This document shows, in pieces, positions 1 through 5,280 of a DNA stretch of 7,083 bases. Below the pieces are notes generated by a model. That model saw nothing but the letters and a program-made list of their open reading frames with translations, did no database searches and had not been told where the DNA came from. A program made the translations under genes and the position numbers. Origin of the DNA: Clostridia bacterium (lineage in GTDB: Bacteria; Bacillota; Clostridia; Oscillospirales; CAG-382); NCBI GenBank assembly GCA_900754535.1, contig CAAEDF010000077.1, forward strand, positions 1-7,083. Reading direction: 5' to 3'. Position 1 is the stretch's first letter. Every line of letters begins with the position of its first letter.

Positions 1-15
1 CATATCGGTTCGCAT
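1..15 (-). CDS. Start of the next gene (partial, 5 codons)
   Basis: After the stop at 28-26 the minus strand reads AGAAAGG (25-19), then an ATG at 15-13 and an in-frame ATG at 3-1, giving MRTDM before the window ends. Spacing is 3 nt to the first ATG and 15 nt to the second, so which is used is unclear. The 10-bp spacing after the coiled-coil gene and the same ribosome-site style suggest the operon continues. The product cannot be told. Confidence 0.5.
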
Positions 16-25
16 TTTCCTTTCT

Positions 26-1201
26 TTATTTCTTTATCCACGAGCCCAGCACGATATCCGGCAGGTCGTTTGATTCGTTGGCGTGTTTGACCTTCTGGTA
101 AAAGCCGTCAAGAGAATCCGTATCAAGCCCGGCAAGCACCACGGCGGATTCAAAAAAGTCTATGTTCGGCGAATATTTGTAAAGATATTCATACTGTATT
201 TCATCTGCCTGCTTCCCGGCCGTGTCGGAGGCGGAAGAGTCCGTATATCCCTTCATGGAATAAAGCCTGTAAAGCTCGCGATAGATACGCTCATAATTCT
301 CTTTGCTTTTTTGAGCAACGTCTGATATCTCGTCATAATCCAGATCCTGCGTGCTGTATCCGAGCTTTTTGAGCGCGGAGAGCAGACTTTTGTAGTATTG
401 GTCGCTCATTCCGTTGCTTTGAAGCTCTTTCAGCTCCTTCATTACGGCCACGATGTCCGAAGCGCCGGAAATACTGTCTTTGCCCGTCGCATTATATACG
501 AGAGTTTTTGCATAATCCTCCGGGCTTTCCGTGCCTGCTGCTTCTCCGCTGCCTGACGCCTCGCTGCCGTTGAGCATGTCCTTAAGCGCTTCCTCCCGCT
601 CTGACAGCTCTTTTTCGTATGCTTCAAGCTCTTCTTTAAGCTTTTTCAGCTCGTTGTTGTCCATTTCCACCGTGTGCTGAAGTTTGTCACGGTCAAGCTG
701 AAGCTGTTCTTCTTTCAGCCGGTTATCTTCCGCCGCGCTTGCAAGCGATGCCGAAAGATCCGCATACCATTTGCGGTTTTCGGTTTTTTCGGCTGCTTCC
801 TTTTCTGCAAGTCCGGCCAACGCCTGCCCGTATTGAGAGGTGAGCCGGCTTTTGGAATCATACATGCTTTCCGAAAGCGAGTCAAGAGTGTTGCCGAGCG
901 TTACTCCGGAGGCGATCTTTGCGTTTGCGCTCTCGCCCGATCTGGACAGTCCGCGGGAGGCAAGGTACTCGCCCGTGTTCTTGTCTTCAAGCGCCCGTTT
1001 TGCATATGCGTCGTTCACATCCGATTTATACTGCCTGTCCAGATTCTCCAGTGAAGCGGTATAGCTTTTGTTGTATTCTTCGCGTGCTGCGGAGTACAGA
1101 GCGCTAAGCTCCTCCTCGCTTGCCTTTTGGTAATCGTCAAGCGAGCTTTTCATGCTTTGTATGAGATTGCTATAATCCAATGCAGTGGTCCCCCATTTCA
1201 T
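26..1201 (-). CDS. Coiled-coil virion protein, possible internal/ejection protein
   Basis: A 391-residue, charged, mostly helical protein I cannot name with certainty. Residues 10-82 are helical with many Tyr, Glu and Lys. A short motif RGLSRSGES (83-91) breaks the helix and resembles the G-(V/L)-S-x-S/G-S turn in some phage internal virion proteins. Further helices run to a strong coiled coil at about 158-210. A flexible Ser/Gly/Glu linker (211-227) follows, then a helical C-terminal region with a second linker (321-333) and a compact end (PDIVLGSWIKK). There is no membrane segment, signal peptide or lytic-enzyme motif. It follows the propeller gene with a 32-bp overlap, where podoviruses place internal or ejection proteins. 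The ATG at 1201 lacks a clear ribosome site, so coupling to the upstream gene is likely; M17 is an alternative start that also lacks one. A tail-shaft or chaperone role is equally open. Confidence 0.45.
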   Translation of the reverse strand: MKWGTTALDYSNLIQSMKSSLDDYQKASEEELSALYSAAREEYNKSYTASLENLDRQYKSDVNDAYAKRALEDKNTGEYLASRGLSRSGESANAKIASGVTLGNTLDSLSESMYDSKSRLTSQYGQALAGLAEKEAAEKTENRKWYADLSASLASAAEDNRLKEEQLQLDRDKLQHTVEMDNNELKKLKEELEAYEKELSEREEALKDMLNGSEASGSGEAAGTESPEDYAKTLVYNATGKDSISGASDIVAVMKELKELQSNGMSDQYYKSLLSALKKLGYSTQDLDYDEISDVAQKSKENYERIYRELYRLYSMKGYTDSSASDTAGKQADEIQYEYLYKYSPNIDFFESAVVLAGLDTDSLDGFYQKVKHANESNDLPDIVLGSWIKK

Positions 1202-2873
1202 AATAGTCCGCGCCGACAGAGCGTATCTCGGCGTCCTTTCCTGCCGGGCATACCGCGGTCACACGGACGGCTGCGGTGCGCCTTGCCGAAACACGGTAGA
1301 CACGCATAAATTCATGCTCGCCGGTTATCCCGTCTCCGTTTATTTCTATCGGCACGGTCGTACTGCCTGTATTTTCGGTAAGAGAAACCGAAAGTCCGGC
1401 GTTTTGACTCCATTTTGCGGATATGAGCAGCTTTGTCACCGAAAAAAGTCTCCCGGCCGTACCGAAGTTGCAAAGCGAGGAGCTCCATGTTGCGTCAAAA
1501 TCATGCACCGAGTCATCAAGCACGCATACGTTCCCGAATTTATCGCCGATGTACAGGTGATTTCCTGCCGAACACATTGCGGCCGGATATATCCCGTCGT
1601 AAATATACCATGCTCCCGCCGCAGTACCGTACACATAGATCAGGTTTTCGTAACAGAAGAAAAGCTCGCCCGAAGCCTGATGAAGATGAAGCAGACAACT
1701 GTCCTGACGGTTCAGCCTCAATATATCCTTTATGCTCGAGTCTATCGCCTGAGAAAAGCATACGGCGTTGCGTTCATCCTGAACGTCCGTCGCCTCCCAT
1801 TTGTTCAGCCCGTCATCGCAGAGCGTCACCGGACACCCGTTCATCAATGCGCCGCCTCCCGTCATCAGATTCCCTTTGGAAGCGTTAAGCGTAAATACGG
1901 GATACGAGTTGTACAGATTCCCAAGCGAATCGGTCGTAAGCTCGCAATAGGAATAAAATGATTTGTCCTTTGTGAATATCAGCTGCCTGTCATATTGCTG
2001 GATTATATCCGTTATGGGCGTGTTGCCTATTATCCTGAAGCTGTTTTCGGGGAAATATTCGGCGCTCGGCATCCCTTCGGCAAGCGCGCTGTGTCTTACC
2101 GTACAGGGCTCCGAAGCGCTTCCCCAAACAAATACACGTGTGTCCGTGTTTCCGCCGAATATCATGGCGCAGTTATGAGAGGTCACAAGGCTTCGTGAAT
2201 TTGCTGACGATGTATAGCATATCTCCAGCGAATCCGGTGCACTTGACGGCGCAGCATTCATTATAAGCGCGTTCTCGTCGGACGAAAACGAGTATTCGCT
2301 CTCGTCGATAGCCGCGCCGTTATGCTTTACCCACTCTATCCCCGTCGCACCCTGCTCGGTTATCACAAATTTTTTTATAGTCCCGTCGGTATTGAAGCGC
2401 TGCCTTCGTTTTGATGTGAGCAGATTGACCTCCTCATACAGCGTCCCGCCGCCCGTCTGAGGGTCACAGGCCACCGCAACAAGCGGAATATATCCCTCCA
2501 CACGCTTCAGAGAGCCGTTGTAGGTATAATAGTCGCTTCCGGTAAGTATATACAGCTTTCCGTCAAATTCAAACATGGCACTTCTGCCTGCGCCGATATT
2601 GCCGGCACATGCCGTAAAGGCAAGCGCCGTATCATATATCCACAGCTGCCCTCCTGCTGCGGCGGCAATTATTTCGCTCCCCGCGATAGTACCGCCCCAC
2701 ATTGCATCCACCGAATCGTATGCCGAGAAAAGCTGTGTGAACCCTTCGCGCTTTTTAAGCGATCCGTCCGGCAATACCTTGAAGTTGCGCATATAAGAAC
2801 CGAAAGCAAGATTTCCGGAAACGGGAACAAGCTCGTTGTAGCCGGAAAATCTTGTGCTTATTTGTCTTTTCAT
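1170..2873 (-). CDS. Beta-propeller tail hub / nozzle-like protein
   Basis: A 567-residue, beta-rich protein. It opens with a signature common to tail hub or DNA-stabilising proteins of short-tailed phages: a short basic start, then RNFKVLPDGSLKKREGF (29-45). Blade-like repeats follow, including GGQLWIYD (74-81), DGKLYILTGSDYYTY (104-118), DRQLIFTKDKSFYSY (295-309), GELFFCYENLIYVYG (402-416) and GNHLYIGDKFGNVCVL (437-452). Residues about 148-222 look like a small inserted beta domain (NLLTSKRRQRF, then an NG..I...Y.FS pattern). The C-terminal part (about 475-560) looks like a separate beta domain. P22 gp10 (472 residues) and T7 gp12 are propeller proteins of this role, joining the adaptor ring to the tail tip and keeping DNA inside. 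The ATG has GGGAG 7 nt upstream (2885-2881). No signal peptide or enzyme motif is seen. Assignment is by pattern and gene order; a receptor-binding or other neck role is possible. Confidence 0.62.
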   Translation of the reverse strand: MKRQISTRFSGYNELVPVSGNLAFGSYMRNFKVLPDGSLKKREGFTQLFSAYDSVDAMWGGTIAGSEIIAAAAGGQLWIYDTALAFTACAGNIGAGRSAMFEFDGKLYILTGSDYYTYNGSLKRVEGYIPLVAVACDPQTGGGTLYEEVNLLTSKRRQRFNTDGTIKKFVITEQGATGIEWVKHNGAAIDESEYSFSSDENALIMNAAPSSAPDSLEICYTSSANSRSLVTSHNCAMIFGGNTDTRVFVWGSASEPCTVRHSALAEGMPSAEYFPENSFRIIGNTPITDIIQQYDRQLIFTKDKSFYSYCELTTDSLGNLYNSYPVFTLNASKGNLMTGGGALMNGCPVTLCDDGLNKWEATDVQDERNAVCFSQAIDSSIKDILRLNRQDSCLLHLHQASGELFFCYENLIYVYGTAAGAWYIYDGIYPAAMCSAGNHLYIGDKFGNVCVLDDSVHDFDATWSSSLCNFGTAGRLFSVTKLLISAKWSQNAGLSVSLTENTGSTTVPIEINGDGITGEHEFMRVYRVSARRTAAVRVTAVCPAGKDAEIRSVGADYYEMGDHCIGL

Positions 2874-2891
2874 GATCTGTCTCCCGAAATA

Positions 2892-3272
2892 TCAGTATAC
2901 TTCCTCGATCCCGTGCAGCCTTGCGCCGAACGAACGGCCGATGTATTCCAGCGCCGATGTGTATATCCCGTGCAGCATGCTTGCAACCGACGCATTTTCA
3001 TTGAGTATCAGAAGTGCGGCGAGCCCGTAGGGAAGCGCCTGGGCAGCTATCGGCTGAGAAAGCGGTATCTCGTCGGAAAGCGTGCTTATGTTTTGCGTTT
3101 CTACTCCCTCTCCCTTAAGCCGCGCGTCAAGAAACGCGTTTTCCGCTATCAGCAGATTTATAAGTCCGACAGCGCGCGCCGTCATGTCTGCGCATCCCGA
3201 AGGGATCTCGCCGCTTTCAAGCCTGAGCGAAAGAATATCCATCGAAATATCGTAAAGTTGCTGGCCGGTCAT
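2892..3272 (-). CDS. Head-tail connector / adaptor candidate
   Basis: A 126-residue, mostly helical protein. Small helical proteins at this position, after coat and before tail genes, usually form the ring bound under the portal (compare P22 gp4, HK97 gp6, SPP1 gp15). Residues 1-24 read as an amphipathic helix (TGQQLYDISMDIL). Residues 29-49 form a long helix (MTARAVGLINLLIAENAF). The segment LSDEIPLSQPIAAQALPYGLAALLILNE (65-92) has the Leu-Pro-Tyr-Gly-Leu-Ala pattern I associate with clostridial phage connectors. The start ATG at 3272 is the only standard start in the open frame, and its upstream ribosome site is poor (GGTGA, 13 nt away). The next gene follows after 18 bp. The role is inferred from fold pattern and position. 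Confidence 0.62.
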   Translation of the reverse strand: MTGQQLYDISMDILSLRLESGEIPSGCADMTARAVGLINLLIAENAFLDARLKGEGVETQNISTLSDEIPLSQPIAAQALPYGLAALLILNENASVASMLHGIYTSALEYIGRSFGARLHGIEEVY

Positions 3273-3285
3273 ATGGTTTGCGGTG

Positions 3286-3336
3286 TCACCGAAAAACGTA
3301 CGCGCTTCGCGTTCCGTATCTCCGCACCCGCTTCAC
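3286..3336 (-). other. Possible leader mini-ORF before the connector
   Basis: A GTG-started frame of 16 codons (MKRVRRYGTRSAYVFR) ends with TGA 13 nt before the connector ATG. AGAAAGG at 3346-3340 lies 3 nt before its GTG, with a second in-frame GTG a few codons on at better spacing. The peptide is very basic and resembles nothing I recognise. Its possible meaning is translational: the connector ATG has no good ribosome site of its own. A different frame, open from 3355 and ending in a TGA that overlaps the connector ATG (ATGA), has no normal start codon. Both readings are weak. Confidence 0.2.
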
Positions 3337-3352
3337 CGCCCTTTCTTATTGG

Positions 3353-3364
3353 ATTTTATAAAAT
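3353..3364. other. AT-only 12-bp palindrome in the 173-bp gap
   Basis: ATTTTATAAAAT is its own reverse complement and lies in an AT-rich patch between the hairpin and the connector gene. It includes a TATAAA that could serve as a -10 element on the minus strand, but I find no good -35 hexamer at 16-18 bp. A promoter is possible, not shown. Confidence 0.3.
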
Positions 3365-3395
3365 ATGATTGTTGTAATTGATGTCCGGAACCGAG

Positions 3396-3423
3396 TGCGG
3401 GGAAGAGAAGTCTCTTCCCCGCA
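3396..3423 (-). other. Perfect 12-bp-stem hairpin after the decoration gene
   Basis: Positions 3396-3407 and 3412-3423 are exact reverse complements around a 4-nt loop (ACTT on the minus strand). The arm is GC-rich (TGCGGGGAAGAG). It begins 22 bp after the decoration stop and is the strongest inverted repeat I found. Neither side carries a T-run: the minus strand continues CTCGGTTCCGG and the plus strand GCCTGGTTGAC. It is therefore not a standard intrinsic terminator, and could be an RNA-processing or mRNA-stabilising hairpin or a partial terminator separating the capsid genes from the tail genes. Confidence 0.7.
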
Positions 3424-3445
3424 GCCTGGTTGACTTTTATGATAT

Positions 3446-3841
3446 CTATCTCGTCTCTACCTGGCGAAAGCTGACGCACGCCACGGAAAATTGACACGAA
3501 GTGAGCGAGAGTTCAAAGTCCGGCGTAGCGGTCAGTACGATGCTTCCGTCGTTGTTCTTGACAAACGCGCTGTCTATTGCGATGACTGCGGAAGAGCCTG
3601 CAGGCACTGAATATGCCTTTGTATCCGAGACCGACATATAATCCCCCGCCTTAAAGTTCACGGTGAGCGCCCTGCCTGACGCATTCGCGTTGTTTACGAT
3701 TATAACCGTGCGGTCATCGGAGGATTCGGGCGTTATCGAGAAGTCCTCCGATACGCCGAACGATGTCTCCGTCGCGTCTGCAAACTCAAGCTCAACCGGC
3801 ACAAAGGCGTCGATAGCTTTGGTAATATTTACTGTGATCAC
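3446..3841 (-). CDS. Candidate capsid decoration protein
   Basis: A 131-residue protein directly after the capsid gene. It is rich in short beta-strand segments, Thr, Ser and Val, with no coiled coil or membrane segment. Readable strands include RTVIIVNNA (44-52), RALTVNFKAGDYMSV (57-71), KAYSVPAGSSAVIAID (75-90) and GSIVLTATPDFELSL (99-113). The core pattern of an NN-containing strand, a GD turn, a PAG turn and then VAIALDS-like and NDGSI segments is one I associate with small beta-sandwich proteins next to coat genes in Bacillota phages, likely outer-shell decoration or cement proteins. The start is GTG at 3841, chosen because an excellent ribosome site precedes it, which suggests high expression comparable to the coat. 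It could alternatively be a minor head protein or a tail component; the function is inferred from position and fold pattern only. Confidence 0.55.
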   Translation of the reverse strand: MITVNITKAIDAFVPVELEFADATETSFGVSEDFSITPESSDDRTVIIVNNANASGRALTVNFKAGDYMSVSDTKAYSVPAGSSAVIAIDSAFVKNNDGSIVLTATPDFELSLTSCQFSVACVSFRQVETR

Positions 3842-3847
3842 TGTATT

Positions 3848-3855
3848 CCTCTCCT
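3848..3855 (-). promoter_or_regulatory. Strong ribosome binding site before a GTG start
   Basis: The minus strand reads AGGAGAGG, 6 nt before the GTG at 3841. It is the closest match to the consensus anti-16S complement in the window. It fixes the GTG as start and suggests the small beta-rich protein is made in quantity. Confidence 0.75.
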
Positions 3856-3862
3856 TTTTCGG

Positions 3863-4687
3863 TTATATGGTGTTCCCGCCGTCGGAAACGGGCGCGCATA
3901 CAAGCTCCTGCGGCTTGATGACCTTGGCGCCGAACACGAGCCTTCCGCGTACCGCCGTCGCAAAAGAGCTTTCCATTCGGTCTATTACCTGGGTCTCAAG
4001 CACCTGCTCCGCATACGCTATGGCGGAATACGAACCGGCAAGCATCATGGTGTTCTGTCCGCTTACCGCAAGATTGTTGGATACGAAGATGTCAAACCCC
4101 AGCTCGTCGGTGAAGCCCATGCTTCCGGTGCCGTTTATACCGTTGTTTATCTGGAATTTTATTCCCGCAAGCATCAGCTTGGTTTTTACGAACGGAGGCA
4201 CGACTATCCAGGACTGCCCGTCGGGCACGTTGGCTTCTTCAAGCAGCTGCTTGGCGGCAGCCACGGTTTCCAGTACGTTTGACGGCGTGACCGCAACGGC
4301 TTCCTTGGTTATCCCCGCGTCTCCGTAAAGCCCCAGCACGTATTTGTCCACCTCAAGTCCGAGATTGTAGGAAGCGCGTCTGGTCTGCGAGTCGCGCAGT
4401 CCTATACAGCTTCTCAGCTCCTCAAGGTTGCGCACCTTGAAGGAAAACACCTTGTCGTTGTCGATGGGGAGCACAACGGCGGAATCGTTTATGTCCTCGT
4501 AATTGAGAGTGCCGTCGTAATTGTACACGGTCGGCTCCGACAGCCCTATGAACGTTACGCTGTCGCCCTTGTTCTTTATGTCTCCCACAAAGGACGTGTT
4601 GCATATCCTGTTGGCTATCAGATTGTCCTCGTTAGAACGAAGTATCTCCGCGGAGATAACTTTTTCAATACTGTTGTAAATGCTCAT
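3863..4687 (-). CDS. Major capsid protein (HK97-fold type)
   Basis: A 274-residue protein that would form the icosahedral shell. It has the pattern of small HK97-fold coat proteins from Bacillota phages. A helical N-terminus is followed by KNKGDSVTFIGLSEPTV (about 38-54), matching the start of an E-loop or P-domain strand region. Next come an alpha-helical spine (136-152), VPDGQSWIVVPPFVKTKLM (154-172), GFDIFVSNNL (197-206, a common coat motif), and a C-terminal beta region with RGRLVFGAKVIKPQELV (247-263). There is no N-terminal delta domain or protease fusion, which agrees with the separate scaffold gene. The ATG is preceded by AAAGGA at 4705-4700, an unusually long 12 nt away, with no better in-frame start. 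It lies 50 bp after the scaffold stop and 21 bp before the next gene. The role is strongly supported by motifs and position; the subfamily (P22 gp5-like versus other) cannot be settled by eye. Confidence 0.9.
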   Translation of the reverse strand: MSIYNSIEKVISAEILRSNEDNLIANRICNTSFVGDIKNKGDSVTFIGLSEPTVYNYDGTLNYEDINDSAVVLPIDNDKVFSFKVRNLEELRSCIGLRDSQTRRASYNLGLEVDKYVLGLYGDAGITKEAVAVTPSNVLETVAAAKQLLEEANVPDGQSWIVVPPFVKTKLMLAGIKFQINNGINGTGSMGFTDELGFDIFVSNNLAVSGQNTMMLAGSYSAIAYAEQVLETQVIDRMESSFATAVRGRLVFGAKVIKPQELVCAPVSDGGNTI

Positions 4688-4737
4688 ATGTCTGACCGTT
4701 CCTTTTCTTTTTTAATTTATTTCCGTAAGGATTTCCT

Positions 4738-5280
4738 TTACAGCCGCCAGCTTTTGATGGATGAGAGAATACGGTTGTAATTCTTTTTCACCGCCTGCGG
4801 GCTCATGTTTTCCACCTGCTCCTTGGTAAGCGCCTCCTCCGCAGCTTCGCCGCCCACCGGCGCGGACCGGCCGGAGTTGACCCGGTTTATTTCCTGCGCC
4901 TTTGCGTCCTCGTACCCGGCTGCCGCAAGATACAGCGCATAGGCGTGCGTCAGCGAAACTCCCTGCGCCACCTCCGCCCATACCTCCTCCGGTATGTCCT
5001 TGGCCGCAACGTCCGGGAAATAAGTCCTGAAGCGGCTTATGTCCTTTTCCATCTCGGCGCGGCGCGCGTTTTCGCGTTCGCGGCTGCGGTTTTCGCGCTT
5101 CAGCCGCCTTGATTCGCCTATCTCAAAGGCTATATCCTCGTCAAGCCCCTCCGTCCTTTTGAGAAGCTCGCTTTCGCGCTGACCGATAAGCGACGCAATG
5201 TACTCGTCGGCGCTCATCCCCGATTCCTCGGCAAGGTCGGTAACGGCCTCATATATCTGTTCCTTCGTCAATGCTGTCAT
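4738..5280 (-). CDS. Capsid scaffold protein
   Basis: A 180-residue, strongly charged, predicted helical protein between portal and capsid genes, the standard place for a scaffold. Scaffolds guide coat assembly into a procapsid and then leave or are degraded. A very charged heptad-like region (about 48-85, with RRLKRENRSREREN) looks like a coiled coil. It is followed by YFPDV and IPEEVWAEVAQGVSLTHAYA (97-116), a segment of the kind seen in clostridial phage scaffolds. The basic C-terminus (about 157-180, SPQAVKKNYNRILSSIKSW) is a good candidate coat-binding helix pair. No protease motif is seen, so it appears to be scaffold only. I chose the ATG at 5280 because a purine-rich ribosome site sits directly upstream. 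An in-frame TTG at 5316 would add 12 residues but has no ribosome site and lies deeper in the portal gene. The 32-bp overlap with portal suggests coupled translation. Confidence 0.8.
   Translation of the reverse strand: MTALTKEQIYEAVTDLAEESGMSADEYIASLIGQRESELLKRTEGLDEDIAFEIGESRRLKRENRSRERENARRAEMEKDISRFRTYFPDVAAKDIPEEVWAEVAQGVSLTHAYALYLAAAGYEDAKAQEINRVNSGRSAPVGGEAAEEALTKEQVENMSPQAVKKNYNRILSSIKSWRL

Noticed and set aside
1185..1961. Plus-strand open frames (258 and 151 codons) opposite the propeller gene
   Set aside because: Low-complexity, Arg/Cys/Pro-rich translations with no recognisable motif; antisense shadows of the 567-residue gene.
3396..3423. Hairpin as a classical intrinsic terminator
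   Set aside because: The stem is perfect but no T-run follows on either strand, so I list it only as a hairpin of unknown role.
2862..4328. Plus-strand open frames of 168 and 221 codons opposite connector and coat genes
   Set aside because: They cross gene boundaries and the non-coding gap, or run Ser-rich opposite the coat gene; no ribosome site or domain.
4712..4981. Minus-strand 89-codon frame inside the scaffold region
   Set aside because: Gly/Ala/Arg-rich out-of-frame reading of the scaffold gene, without motif.
4815..5274. ALTKEQ occurs near both ends of the scaffold protein (residues 3-8 and 150-155)
   Set aside because: Different codons encode the two copies and the similarity stops there, so it is most likely chance rather than an internal repeat.
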